Notes: a model not told the origin generated them from the letters alone. Counted from the stretch's first letter, positions 51,456 to 63,263 are shown. The stretch: DNA of 64,000 bases from Styela clava (GCF_964204865.1 NC_135262.1:19335650-19399649), one strand, 5' to 3'. Program-made: numbers and translations.

Positions 51456-54400
51456 TTAAGCAGTCAATACTGTAATTCGTCCCATATGAAAATCTTTAAA
51501 TCTACTTGGCACTTTTGGACATCTTCTAGGACGATCTCTAACACTTGGAACAGGGGGAACAGAAGGTGCTGGACTTTCAGCAATAGGATCTGCTGTTTCA
51601 TTATCAATATTCAAATTAGCAGTATCGTCAGAAATATCATTATCATGTAAAACATCAGCACCGGTGATATTTGTAAAACGCTTGCGAAAGGTACAATCAT
51701 TCACTTTTTTAAACAGAGAAGCATTTCTAGTTTTACTGCCAATATTGGGACTTTGTGCAGTAATCATAGAACCTTTTACATTTATAACATCCATAGGCTC
51801 AGGTCTATATGCTGAAGAAAGCTTATTGCTTCTATTTTGTCTCATGATCACGGAGTCACCAACATGAATTTGTTCAGTCGGCTTTAAACAATTTCTTGCG
51901 TCAGCATACATTTTCTGTTTAGCCTTATGAAAACAATCACGATCACATAAATCATTATCAACAGTAGGAACAATAATTTCAGGTAATAGGACTTTAATAT
52001 TAGTACCATACAATAATTCAGCAGGTGGTCTACCTGTTGTAACATGGGGGCATGCTCTATAATTTCTCAAAAATTTATACATTTCCTGCTTCCAAGACTT
52101 GCCTTCAACCGTAGCAGTCTTGATAGCCTTACCCAAAGGTTTCATAAAATTTTCGGACTGGGCATTAGCTCTAGGCCACAAGGGAGTTATCTTTCTATGA
52201 CGTATGCCACACAGTTCCATGAAACGTCTGAATTGATAACTTTGCCAAGGAGGACCATTATCAGTTTTCACAACTTCAGGAAAACCTAGCATTGAAAATA
52301 TTTTATCAAGAACAGGAATGACATAAAAATTAGACGTAGCTTTTACAATTTCAACAACAGGAAAACGAGAGTATTCATCAATAACAACAAGACAATAGTC
52401 TCCACTGGGATATGGACCAGAAAAATCACAACTAACAGCTTGCCAAGCTTTTTGTGGCAACTCACTCATGCTTAAAGGGAGCATTCTCTCATCTTTCACA
52501 ACAGAAGCACAAGCAGCACAGCTTTTCACCACATTTTCTACCATAGCATCCATACCAGGAAACCATATCTTTTCTCTTAACAAAGATTTTGTTTTACTCA
52601 TAAACAAAGATTTTGTTTTACTCATACCCATATGTCCCTCATGAGCAATGTCAACAATTTTACGTCTCAAACATACTGGAATAACAATTCGATTACCTCG
52701 TAATAAAATACCTTGCTCAGTCACACAAAGTTCACTGGCAATTTTGGCAAAAATAGACATTTCTTCACAATCTTTATACTTATACCATAAGTTATTTTGC
52801 AAACATTTTATCACATTCTGTACCACACTATCATTTTCAGAAGCACTTTTTATTTCACACAGTTTGATAGCTTTGGGACATGTATTCTCGCATACATAAT
52901 TCACATATTCTTCTGTGACTTTATCAGAATGTACATTTTGCATTTCAATGGGTTGCCTTGAAATGTAGTCAGCAGGGTTAGTTTTCCCTGGACGATGTAC
53001 AATATTAAAGGTGTACTGTTGTAAACGCAAACACCAACGCTCAATCCTGGCAGAAGGTTTAGCAGTCACACTAGAAAACACACTCACTAAGGGTTTGTGA
53101 TCAGTAACAACAGTAAATTTTACACCATACAGATAGAGATGAAAATGTTCTATAGCCCAGCACACAGCAAGAGCTTCTCTCTCTATCTGAGAATAACGAC
53201 TTTCCACATCACTCAACAATTTAGATGCATACGCAATCACACGGACATATTCATTATCAATGTCAGATTCTTTCTGGACTAAAACACAACCAAGTCCAAC
53301 TGGGGATGCATCTACAATAATTTCAGTACAAAGCTTAGGATCAAAATAAGACATAACAGTATCACTTGTGAGACTATTTTTCAATTCACAAAAAGCTTTT
53401 TCACAATTTTCACTCCATATAAAATCACCATTTTGTTTAGTAAGCTCTTGTATAGGTTTAACAATAGTTGAGTAATTAGGTATAAAACGAGACACATAGT
53501 TCGACATACCAAGAAAAGATTTAACTTGTTGCTTATCAGAAGGTCTATCAGCCTTGTTTATAGCTTCAACCTTATTTGGATCAGGTGACACACCTTTATC
53601 ACCAAAAATATTTCCAAAAAACTTTATAGACGATTGAAAGAATGAACACTTTTTCTTATTCAAAGTAAGACCACAGTCTCTTATACGTTGCAAACAGGCT
53701 CTTAAATCTTTCTCATGCTCAGCCTCATTTACACTACTGATATAAATATCATCTGAGATGTTTTTGACACCTTTTAAACCGTGCAATGCTTGTTCAATCA
53801 AATATTGAAATTTTTCACTAGCAGCATCAACTCCATAATTCAATCTTTTATATCTGTATAATCCAATATGGGTACTAAAAGTAGTAATATGTCTACTGTC
53901 AGGGTGTAATTCAATTTGGTGATAACCCTGGTTCAAATCCAACTTGGAAAATACTTTATATCCATTTAAATCATGTATGAGTTCATCAACAGTAGGCATA
54001 GGGTGTTTTACCCTCTTTATTGCCTTATTCGCAGGTCGCATATCGACACATAGTCGAATGTTTTCTGGGTCACAAGGTTTAGGAACACATACAATAGGAG
54101 AGACCCATGGAGTAGGACAATTTCCCACACTTTCACAAATGTCTTCATCACACAGTTTAGCAACAGCACTTTCGACTTTTTGACGCATTTTAAAAGGAAC
54201 TCGTCTGTGCTTTTGATGAACAAGGTTTACAGAATCATCATTATTCAACTTCAATTGGAAGTTTTTCAATTTCCCCAACCCTTGAAAAATTGAATTATAA
54301 TCCCTTAAAATATTTTCAGCGAGATCCACTCGATCATTTGACACAGAGTTAATAATTTTCAAAATACCAAGATCACTAGCAGTCTTGAAAGAGAGCAAAC

Positions 54401-55622
54401 AACCAATTGCATATCTAACAACATAGAATACAGTGTTGATGCATTTGCCACACTTAGAAGTTACAACTGCATGAAATTTCCCCTTCACAGACAAGGGCTT
54501 TCTACTTCCATAAGCATAAAGCTTAATATTTGCAGTTTCCAATTTGCATGGTTTACTGGATCTACTTTTTAAATTTTGAAAAGTTTTGTAATCGAGTACA
54601 TTGACACTAGCACCACTATCTATAAGCATAGAACAGGGCACATTGTTAATTTTCAACTGTACTTTTGCAGGATTATTGTTATTGGAGCAATTACACATTG
54701 ATCCATTCACTGAGAGAATATATTCATGATTCTCAGAGCTCATTTCACTTAGTTCATGATCTCTGCAATCATGTTTAGGCTCATTTTGCACACTGTTCAA
54801 CTTGGGCTTGTTGAATTTACTATTCGCTTCTTTACAGAATCTAGCAAAATGACCATGCTTGGAACAGTTATAACATCTGCGACTATATGCAGGACACTTT
54901 TCTGCATGTGGATACACTCCACCGCAACTGAAACATGATTTTAGTTTTGTATGAAAGGTTTTACCTTTATTACTTTGATGCTTCTTTGTCTGATCTCTTG
55001 AATGACTAGAATTGTTGGATGAAATGTTCTTTTTCCACTTTCTTTTATAGGAACTAACTCCACATATCCCTTGGATACTTGACTCACTCTCCATTGCACA
55101 CAGTTGATCTTCAGCCAACTCCATCGCTTTTCCAGTCTCAAGCAATGTTGTGAGATTCATTGACTTTGTGAGAGCTTTCTTTCTTAGTTCTGAAGATAGG
55201 CAACCTTGTATAATTTGACTTTTAACCTCCGAATCACGATTTTCTTCAAATTCACAGTTTAATGAAATCTTCTTCAATCTCGTACAAAACTGATCTAAAC
55301 TTTCACCTTCCTCTTGTTTTGAATTTCGGAATATATATTTTTCATATTCACTGTTTGACTTGGGAACAAAATACGATGTCAGTTTATCTTTTACGTCTGA
55401 GAATTTGTCAGATTCTTCTTTTAATGTTTCATATATATCATAGCACTCATCACCCATATAGTGCAGTAAAAGATTCTTCTTTTTTTCTCTGTCATCTTCG
55501 GTATCTTTGTGGTTCATGGCTAACATTAAAACTTCAAAACGCGATAACCATTTCTTCCACCGGGGACCAGCATTTGATAAGTCTTCACAATCAAATGATC
55601 TGAAATCTGGTAGATTTGCCAT
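51456..55622 (-). CDS. Ty3/Gypsy Gag-Pol polyprotein, intact 1388 codons
   Basis: One continuous Gag-Pol reading frame. Gag occupies residues 1 to about 280 and ends in two Cys/His knuckles (CFSCGGVYPHAEKCP, CYNCSKHGHFARFCK). The aspartic protease has LIDSGASVNV near 332. Reverse transcriptase shows LDLNQGYHQIEL and the active-site segment NISDDIYIS near 622. RNase H shows IIVDASPVGLG, REALAV and VTDHKPL. Integrase has a zinc-binding HEGH...C-x2-C, then CDFSGPYP, KTDNGPP near 1119 and SENF for the D-D-E. The start, MANLPDF, matches the relic copy's MTNLPDF. An 8-residue tandem repeat lies in the integrase zinc finger. The gene resembles K02A2.6-like (Mag/SURL-type) elements. No envelope ORF is present. 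Confidence 0.96.
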   Translation of the reverse strand: MANLPDFRSFDCEDLSNAGPRWKKWLSRFEVLMLAMNHKDTEDDREKKKNLLLHYMGDECYDIYETLKEESDKFSDVKDKLTSYFVPKSNSEYEKYIFRNSKQEEGESLDQFCTRLKKISLNCEFEENRDSEVKSQIIQGCLSSELRKKALTKSMNLTTLLETGKAMELAEDQLCAMESESSIQGICGVSSYKRKWKKNISSNNSSHSRDQTKKHQSNKGKTFHTKLKSCFSCGGVYPHAEKCPAYSRRCYNCSKHGHFARFCKEANSKFNKPKLNSVQNEPKHDCRDHELSEMSSENHEYILSVNGSMCNCSNNNNPAKVQLKINNVPCSMLIDSGASVNVLDYKTFQNLKSRSSKPCKLETANIKLYAYGSRKPLSVKGKFHAVVTSKCGKCINTVFYVVRYAIGCLLSFKTASDLGILKIINSVSNDRVDLAENILRDYNSIFQGLGKLKNFQLKLNNDDSVNLVHQKHRRVPFKMRQKVESAVAKLCDEDICESVGNCPTPWVSPIVCVPKPCDPENIRLCVDMRPANKAIKRVKHPMPTVDELIHDLNGYKVFSKLDLNQGYHQIELHPDSRHITTFSTHIGLYRYKRLNYGVDAASEKFQYLIEQALHGLKGVKNISDDIYISSVNEAEHEKDLRACLQRIRDCGLTLNKKKCSFFQSSIKFFGNIFGDKGVSPDPNKVEAINKADRPSDKQQVKSFLGMSNYVSRFIPNYSTIVKPIQELTKQNGDFIWSENCEKAFCELKNSLTSDTVMSYFDPKLCTEIIVDASPVGLGCVLVQKESDIDNEYVRVIAYASKLLSDVESRYSQIEREALAVCWAIEHFHLYLYGVKFTVVTDHKPLVSVFSSVTAKPSARIERWCLRLQQYTFNIVHRPGKTNPADYISRQPIEMQNVHSDKVTEEYVNYVCENTCPKAIKLCEIKSASENDSVVQNVIKCLQNNLWYKYKDCEEMSIFAKIASELCVTEQGILLRGNRIVIPVCLRRKIVDIAHEGHMGMSKTKSLFMSKTKSLLREKIWFPGMDAMVENVVKSCAACASVVKDERMLPLSMSELPQKAWQAVSCDFSGPYPSGDYCLVVIDEYSRFPVVEIVKATSNFYVIPVLDKIFSMLGFPEVVKTDNGPPWQSYQFRRFMELCGIRHRKITPLWPRANAQSENFMKPLGKAIKTATVEGKSWKQEMYKFLRNYRACPHVTTGRPPAELLYGTNIKVLLPEIIVPTVDNDLCDRDCFHKAKQKMYADARNCLKPTEQIHVGDSVIMRQNRSNKLSSAYRPEPMDVINVKGSMITAQSPNIGSKTRNASLFKKVNDCTFRKRFTNITGADVLHDNDISDDTANLNIDNETADPIAESPAPSVPPVPSVRDRPRRCPKVPSRFKDFHMGRITVLTA

Positions 55623-55859
55623 CTTCTATATGTGGGTTGTAACTTGTAAACAGCACAGACCACTTAGGAATGCAATATACAATTCTGGAATGTTTCTTGG
55701 CTTTTGAAACTGTACAACACTTAGTTGACTCTTGACTTCCGTTGACCACTACTTCACACCAAGTTCCGTAGGTCTTTCCCGTATTCGAGGTTGCACTTAG
55801 CTTCCTTTACCACTTAGGTTAACGTTATCTGTTACCGTTGCTTTTATCCTCGTCGCCAA

Positions 55860-56074
55860 TGTAAGGTGGTGTGTATACACGCACAACTATATTGCATTTG
55901 TAGACTTTATTCACATTCGAAACAGAACACATTCCAAATAGATAAACTTAAAACAGTTAATGCACACAGTACCAACTCATAACAGCTAATGTCACACAGT
56001 ACACGTGATAAGTACAGAACTTAGAAGTCACCTTCAGACATGAACGGACACGGGTCAAAGGTCACTATATTAGA
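55860..56074 (-). repeat. Gypsy 5' LTR
   Basis: Upstream LTR of the - strand element, where its transcription should start. The terminal TG..CA is degraded at one edge (TTAGA instead of TTACA). Confidence 0.95.
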
Positions 56075-56913
56075 TCGATGTCAGTTTTTATTTTTCAATT
56101 TATTGCAGAACTGCACATTCTGTTTGACAAATTCGAAAACAACTGTGCGATGAAAGAACGGAGCAGTGATTTATACGCACATGGCTGTTTCCAAGAAGAA
56201 TCATTATTTGAACAGTTAAAAATTGCAGAATTAATATAATCTTCCGAAAATCGAATATATGAAGCATGGCTTTTATATTGACATTTATAGCTGTCGGTCT
56301 TTTCTGCAATTGAAAAAGCACCTTGACGCGATTATTTATTAAATCGTTGTTTGTTTTAAGTTGTTTTGTAAGACTTTGGAATCTTATTCGAGCTGCGTGT
56401 TCGTTTAGTGACTTTTCGCAATTTCCATTCATCTCCATAAAACCAACTTCATCAGGACGGTAAAATAATTTAATTTTACTGTTCGTGGAAAATATTCTCG
56501 TCTATTATTAAACGACTCGCTACACGGTAAATTGAACGACGTGACTATAATGGTCACATAAACCACAATGCATGAAATTTGAAATTGTCTTATTGTCAAT
56601 ACTTGTACGCAAATTTCCGATCAAGTCCAACCATGAGGAATTTCAATTCGTATTGGTTCATGTTGCGATGGGTGCGCTATGGGATTTTATGCCGCGATTA
56701 AAATCATAGCTTGATTCGCTTCAATATCGGCCAACGGAATATCCTGCAAGTGAGGCGAGGCATATATTGATCTCTTTTAAACATTCTAGCTGAATGTTGT
56801 ATGCGTGACTCCATCGCAAACACGTTGTTTAATGCCAATATTCTTCATAACCAGATTCCACCTACAATTTTACTAACTCTGCTATTTGTGAAACGCCTTT
56901 GTTACATAAAGTG

Positions 56914-57321
56914 TCAATGGTAACACAGGTACGATTTGTTTTGTTTAGACCAAGCCTTCGTTTCGAATGATGATGTATATATAATTGAGATTTGAATAGC
57001 AAAGTCTAGCACAGCGATAAAGTATTCAGAAAAGCCTACAGACCTTTTACTACAACTGGCAAAGGCTGAAATTGGACACCACGTCTGAAACATTTGCATT
57101 GACAACGCTGTTTTACGAGTAGAGACATTGCGATGGTTGTTAGCATTTGATCTTCTTGTAAAGATCCTCAGGCCATGGATCACTGAATAATGCTTACCCG
57201 AACAAGCGCGACACATGTTATAAAATTTACACCAAAAGGCAAACTGTCCAAGTTCGAGACAATTGAAACATAAACTTAATTCTAGTGAAAATCTCCTTTT
57301 TACGTCATTGGACATGTACAT
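56914..57321 (-). pseudogene. BEL/Pao gag zinc-knuckle remnant, copy A
   Basis: The 135-codon open frame begins near a gag zinc-knuckle region: RRFSLELSLCFNCLELGQFAFWC followed by CRACSGKHYSVIH, the double pattern C-x2-C...C, C-x2-C-x-G-K-H-x4-H typical of BEL/Pao elements. The sequence then drifts and stops. A close second copy runs 63640-64000. The protease and reverse transcriptase expected next are not recognisable; only a weak segment (RFQSLTKQLKTNNDL) remains near 56380. Confidence 0.7.
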
Positions 57322-57329
57322 TTAAAGAA

Positions 57330-58212
57330 TGTAAACAATTGCAGAAGCAACTACGTTTTAGTGGATGCTTGAAAGTATGACTTAAAATCGGATATTTTGC
57401 GGCTACTGAATTCCTGAATCTTTGCCACATTTACTCATTGCAACTACATAATTACTTACCATCGTACCTAGGCCGTCGACATGTCGTTTGCTACCCCGTC
57501 AAGGACGCGAATAGCCGAAGCATATGTGAACCGTCGTCGTCAAGACAACTGTGTACATTATCAAAAAATAAGCAAATTTACCAGACTAGTTTGGTTCCAG
57601 GTGAACAATCCACGCGTCAACTGCTTCTTGGATTGAACGGTTAAAGTTAATTTTGTAGAAAGCTCGAAAGGATGCAAAAGTCTTCAATTGATACAGTATG
57701 ACGTCGTTGCATTACTGTTGAATAACAGCAAATAGTTAAGCTATTTTATAAGTTGCAATATCTGCAGAAAACTGTAGGAATGTTTACAAAACATTGTAAC
57801 ACAAATACTTCATCAGTCAGCCAGTCAGAAGTTCATTTTTCACCAAAATGAACATATAATTAATGCAGACAAAACTAGGAAAAAAACACAAAAAAGGAAT
57901 TTCATGGTGGAGGGTGACGCGAAAAAAACAATGCTGGTTATCGAGAAGCGATACCTGAGATAAAGGTCTAACTTTGATATAGGTAGAATAGAAAGAAGTC
58001 CATGAAATACAAATGTTTCAAACCAGCACCTTCGTCGACCCAATTAAACAGCCCTACAGAACCCATGAGGTTCGATCGAACCCATGTTAAGAAACACTGC
58101 TAAAAAACTGAGAATGGTTAATAGATAATCTGAGCTACTCGCATCAGGCAAGGTAGTCGTGGAAGCAATATAGCATAGAATCAACCAAGCACAGCGATAG
58201 GTGTTCCACGAA
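57330..58212. other. intergenic, no recognised gene
   Basis: No gene. 58030-58101 ends with a GAACCCATG...GAAACACTGC string like a hAT terminus, without a partner. Confidence 0.3.
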
Positions 58213-58312
58213 CAGATGTTTTGAGCATGTGTTCAAATATTCAGTTATTCTAAATGAAATGAAATACTGTTACAAAATTTACAAAACAATCTAAGCAGAA
58301 AGCTAAACTTAC

Positions 58313-58439
58313 ATCATCCGTTAACCCTTTGATTTCTGCCAATCTCCTCTTCTCTGAAGATATTTGAGTTGATTTTTATCCTCCATAATTTTCAAGTAAT
58401 GTGGGTAAATGTGCGGACGTTGCCTGTATCGCTTTTTAT
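58313..58439 (-). other. exon-like module, copy 2
   Basis: Diverged relative of 50560-50690 with the same TTTAATTCAG and GTAAGT boundary signals. It reads KKRYRQRPHIYPHYLKIMED and, after an apparent one-base shift, RLAEIKGLTDD. The shift suggests decay. Confidence 0.35.
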
Positions 58440-58549
58440 CTGAATTAAAAGAACAAAATATAAATGCTTTGTAACATCCATTATGACGTCATAGAACAGA
58501 ATGAGGATGCATTTTAAAACTGATAAAAGCCTAGCCCTGAATAATAAAA

Positions 58550-58635
58550 AAGTTGATTGTTGTAAACTGCTTGTCTGACTTTGGTCAGACAAAAGGTTAC
58601 AGAAATACATTTGTGTAAGCGTGCAGCAGGACTCT
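58550..58635 (+). repeat. hairpin repeat, second copy
   Basis: GTCTGACTTTGGTCAGAC followed by AAAAGGTTACAGAAATACAT and GCGTGCAGCAGGACTCTCG matches 38166-38236. The CTGAAGA half of the core is missing here. Confidence 0.6.
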
Positions 58636-59019
58636 CGAATTGCTCATTAAAAAAGAACTGGCGTTTAGTTGCTGTGCTATTGTGACTTTTCCCAATCTTG
58701 AAATTGCAACATGCAGAAATAAATAATTTACATCCTGGAAATATTGTAATAGAACCGATTCGCACAAAACTGATGATAGCTGTAAACTCGAAATAGGCAG
58801 TGGTATATTTATAACTGTTGCCCACAACTTCAAGAACATAGAACTTTCATTTGACTAAAGCAACATAACGCTGGTTTACTCATTAATTTCCCTGTAACCA
58901 ACGGTTGTGACTTTTCCGGTTTCAAATCGACACCACTGAGAAGTAACTAGGTACAAGCAGATAGAAAGATGTAGAGTATGCACAAATATTGCATTTGCTA
59001 GAGTCCTGAAGAATCGGCT

Positions 59020-60010
59020 AATACGAAAGGAAGATTTGAAGATCACATAGCCAGTATTTGAGAAGTCACAGAAAGCTGAACTCACATTATTTATTATCCC
59101 CACATTTTGTTGCTATTATCATTCTCGTTGAAGGAATTTCTTGGAATCCACACGCGTCAAAAAATAAAGTCCACTCACACCACCGTGCGACGATCCGAAA
59201 GACTTGAATGCCCTTTTCTGCAAACTCAATTTTGATAAATAGATTAGAACCGTCTTTGCCACCTGATTTGTTCTTCGAGCACATGAATACTGAAGAGGAA
59301 TACAGACATGTTCAGTGATTACATGATTTATTTTGTCATCGCTTGACAAACGAATATCTTCCCCAATTACAGTGCCGACTCAAGATTCAACGCAACTTTG
59401 AAGTTGGAGATCTTGTCACCCTGATGATCAAGGAGTGAAAAGTGAAAGTGTGCATATCCAATTCTACTTATATGCGCGACATAATGAAGCTCTGTCTACG
59501 CTTTTTGAGTAGCCTACATTTACGCACAAAATACACACTACATAAATAGCATCCACACTACACATAAACAGTCACACATACATTCTCACTATGGGAATAT
59601 TAGGTGTATAATTCGAATTATATTTGAGTGGGGGCTAGTTTTTGGTTCTATCCTTTTTTGAATTTCTTGCATTGGCAATTTGCTTATCTTCATTGGTTTT
59701 GTTACTGTATTTATTTCATCAATTGTTTTTGGAAGTTGAGCAAACATTTCTTTTTTTTTTGAAAATTATTTCCCCTATGTTATCCAAAAAACAGTTCATA
59801 AAATTACCGGGGCCGGTATGTACTGTACGAAATGTTTGATTTTATGATTTTAGTGTGAAAGGGAGGTTTGAAGATCATAGTGCCATTATTTGACAAGTCA
59901 AAGGACGCTAAATTTACATATTTTATTATCCACATATTTTGTTGCTGTCATCATTCTCTTAGAAGTCTTTTGTGGTTATCTCTTGGTATCCACACGTGTC
60001 AAGAAATAAG
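59020..60010. repeat. locally repeated unit (two diverged copies)
   Basis: 59030-59165 and 59855-60008 share GATTTGAAGATCA-type sequence, CATTTTGTTGCTATTATCAT and GGAATCCACACGCGTCAA in the same order. On the - strand each has a GTGAGT- or GTAAAT-like site beside a short open stretch. The family is unknown. Confidence 0.45.
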
Positions 60011-60385
60011 GTTAAATGAGTGGTCTTTCGCGTGTCCCGAATGTTACCTAGGATAGGTAAAAAGTTTACTCTCGTTCACTGAATGCCTGTACAAATGGAA
60101 TTTTCTCGCACTATAAAAGAAAAATAAGGGACAGGGAGATATGATTGGCAATCTTCCAAATACATGTTATGTGGCTTGAAGTAATTACATTTAATCCTAA
60201 ACCAACTTTGTGATATATGAATACGTTGTGAAATTACTACTTGTCTTAGCGATTCGGATAGAGCGAGCTTTGAATCTAAATTTTTATATGTGTGGAATCC
60301 ACAGATTTTCTGGAATCGTATTGAAAATCGATTTCCCTACATGTTTTATCGAGGCTTCATTCATTTTTGTTTCTACTAATTGCAG

Positions 60386-60652
60386 AATTCGTTATATAAG
60401 ATCTACCCTAGGGTGGTCCAAGGTTGGCGTGACGCAAAAACTTTTGGCGAGGTCTCGCGGGCCGCAGTAGGAGAAAACCCAGAAGTGATAAAACATCGAG
60501 AGTTTACCCATTTGCTTCTTGAGAAATATGGTGATATTTATAGCATTTTTCTTCATGTTTGATTTTGTAATGTCCGCTAAACTTATATTTTTTCGTGTTA
60601 GAAATTACTTGGAAACACACCAGACCCCGTCATTGAACGTTGTTGGGGAAAG
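60386..60652 (+). other. two candidate exons of an unidentified gene
   Basis: 60386-60556 (57 codons, after TTGCAG) and 60602-60652 (17 codons, TTAG before and GTAAAT after) are both phase 0, separated by a 45-base putative intron with a weak GTTTGA donor. The reading includes FGEVSRAAVGENPEVIKHRE and, in the second, LGNTPDPVIERCWGK. Codon use looks protein-like. I do not recognise the protein, and no further exons were found nearby. Confidence 0.35.
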
Positions 60653-62458
60653 GTAAATACGTTTCCTATTTCTTGTTCACTTATTCTACACTTATTGTAT
60701 GATGAATTCATAAATTTGACTAATTTCATTACTTTTAGCGTTATCAGGTCTAGTGGTATCGTCAAATAACAACCAAAATATATGTCTAAGATGAGACTAA
60801 GTCAGGTCTGCGTTTCGTCATTGCTGTCACATGGTCACGTCTCTAAAATTGAGAAGTTACTCAAGGCGAGCTTCATGTACGAAGTTTGGATGGAAGCGCG
60901 ATTCATATCATCAGCTTGGTCATGTCTGCACAAAACAATTTATTCTCCTCGTACCGACCACGGGAAGTCATTTCCATCCTGGTCTTGAGTCTTGACGTTT
61001 ATAGATACAACATTGAAATTCCGTGATTTTATCAAATATCAATCCCGACATCGGGATTAGGAAAAAGGCCAATCACAGTTGGAATAGTTTAGAAATAACT
61101 CTGCCAATAAATACACTTATCTACCAATGGTTTAGTTTAGTACACGCTAAAATTGTTCTACGGGCGCAAGGAATGTGTGCTAGGGCCGCGGTTCGGACCA
61201 CCCTGATCTACCCTATAAAGCTCGGTACAAGCAGTACTTAATCATATTCATGTAAACTCTATCCTGAAATCCCTACTAACACGCATTCTTAAATCATCAT
61301 AGGTTGTTACTGTTCCATCCGAATGTTGGCCAGGGTAAATATTGACGTGTTTACGTAAACTGCAAAGGCGCGTCTGACGCACTACACAATGGTATGATGT
61401 GAGTTTGTTAATTACGATAATTAGTAAATTGGAAGCGCAATAGTTGGATGTCTTGTCTCAGTCTAGCTCAGTATTCGGTGTGAACCAGTGTTTACAGGTT
61501 CTGTATTGTTGGTAGTACTCGTTATGTATCTGTTGGAAATAACAATAAGAATTGAGGTTCTCAAGTGTAATACAAATATAATTTGTGGCAGTATTACTGT
61601 CAAATTAGCACAATAACTACTGCTTTAATATTTTAGTCATAAAACTTGGATTTTAGTTACTTTAGTTCAGAGCATATTTCATTTGATTGTGTTACTTGGA
61701 AAGTCGAAACATTGGGCATATATATAATGTTAAATTTTGTTTGATTTTAATCTATATCGTGCTGATTGATTTGAAATATAGAGAGTTGTGATATTATGAT
61801 ACTGCAAAATTGTCTTGCCGTATGGAATATTTAGTTTATGTTCATTGTTTTCAGCAGATGCCATGTTCCTGATTCTATTCCAAGTTCCATCGTGTTGACT
61901 GTTTTGAACAAACTACACCGATTCTAAGTTGAATTTCATTGGGACAGTACATTAAGGCACAGGCAATATGCTGAAGAACTTTGCTTCCTAATATCAGACA
62001 CTGGTAACTGATTCAGAAACAAATCGTTAACTTCGTGACAGGACTTGTTTATTTATTGGGGCTCGTTGTCAACGATCTCCAACTAATAATAATTAGCTAC
62101 GAATGTAAATTTTCCTTTTTCTTTCGAATAGTCGGAAACATTTCTAGAATTTTGAATCTGAAGAATATACTAACGTGCAAACAGAAGAATGAACAAGTGT
62201 TCAAGTATTCCAAATGAAATGAAACATTACTAATGTTTCTAGAGATGTCCTATGTCTTAGCAAACGCTAAAAATTGCGAAATTATAACCGCATATAGAAT
62301 ATATCTAAAAGAAAACGAAGAGGAATAAAAAAAACATAGTTTAGGCTTTCCAACCAACGCCCCATGCACGGGCCGCGTTCAGCCCGCACATAAATGAGTT
62401 CATAAGCAAACACTTTTAAATGTTTAAATTTTAGTACCGTATTTTATATAGGCTAAAC

Positions 62459-63263
62459 TTTAGCGGTTCCCAAACTATGGGTCGCGAACCACTGGTGGGT
62501 CGCAAAAGGAATCTTAGTTGGTCGTGAAAAGATGTAAATTAGTTTGGTTAAATCATACTGGTAATTAGGATCGGTGGCGACTCGAATACGTAAATCTTCA
62601 AAAAAACAAAATAAATTGAATTTAAATTCGAATCTGTGATTGGTTCCTTTTTACGATCTTCTCAAAGGAACAAAAATTTTCTACACAAAGAATGACCACG
62701 TGGCTTTTTTACGCATAGCAGTTTTGTACACTGTACAGCACTTCTTATCGTGTTTCCCCGAAATTTAGACAGGATTTAGATTTATTTATTTTGAAGAATA
62801 ACACTATGGTTTTTTTTGGAAGAGGTCTTTTGTGTTCATTTATCAGAAATAAAATTACATTGTAGAAAATCACAAGATTTTTTTACTAAATATTATATGA
62901 AAACCGACATCCATAGTTGTTATAAAAATCAAGTGACAAATATCATAATTGTGATATCACACAATCTTTAATAGTGGTGTGATCTTCACCTTACTTCAGG
63001 TTAATGAACCTTTCTTCTCCCACACATTTAAATTTATTTTAAGGGTAGGGTCATTTTAAAATCATTTTAAAAATTCAAATTATTATCTTATTTTCAGGCC
63101 AGGTCTTCATTTCGAGGAAACACGGTAGTTTTGCGATGGTTAGCCATTGCTGTGTTCTGTATAATGTCCTAAAAAAACAAAATGAAATTAAAGTTAAGTG
63201 GGTCGCCATAAGCTTTGGTAATAAATAGTGGGTCCCAACTCTAAAAAGTTTGGGAACCACTGC
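62459..63263. mobile_element. hAT MITE, about 805 bp
   Basis: Inverted ends CGGTTCCCAAACTATGGGTC and AGTTTGGGAACCACTG, and 8-bp flanks GGCTAAAC / CGCTAAAG that agree at 6 positions. Copy A lacks the element at this site, which gives the empty-site comparison. No transposase ORF. Confidence 0.78.

Larger units (their letters stand above)
51051..56074 (-). mobile_element. complete Ty3/Gypsy LTR retrotransposon, 5024 bp
   Basis: LTRs of 215 bp at 51051-51265 and 55860-56074 differ at three positions. Each begins TGTAAGG, and the left one ends TTACA (TTAGA in the right one). The 5-bp target duplication TCGAT is at 51046-51050 and 56075-56079. On the - strand a primer-binding site TGGCGACGAGGAT follows the 5' LTR after one T, and a purine-rich GGTTTGGAGGGA precedes the 3' LTR. 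One ORF spans almost the whole interior. Near-identical LTRs and an open frame mean a recent insertion. It lies inside copy A of the large repeat. Confidence 0.96.
49086..57283. repeat. large duplicated segment, copy A (interrupted by Gypsy)
   Basis: From GCGAGCTTCATGTACGAAGT at 49089 to AAACATAAACTTAATTCTAG at 57259 the sequence is collinear with copy B at 60868-64000, once the Gypsy element (51051-56074) is removed from A and a hAT MITE (62459-63263) from B. Many blocks of over 50 bases are nearly identical. It carries decayed BEL/Pao gag near its right end. Copy A also holds about 270 bases at 50489-50765 that copy B lacks, and a longer 56160-56815. Homology may continue beyond the window. 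Confidence 0.85.

Noticed and set aside
60480..60556. Cytochrome P450 N-terminal motif (LEKYGDIYS)
   Set aside because: The preceding residues do not resemble a P450 and no heme-binding or I-helix motif is nearby; the short match is likely chance.
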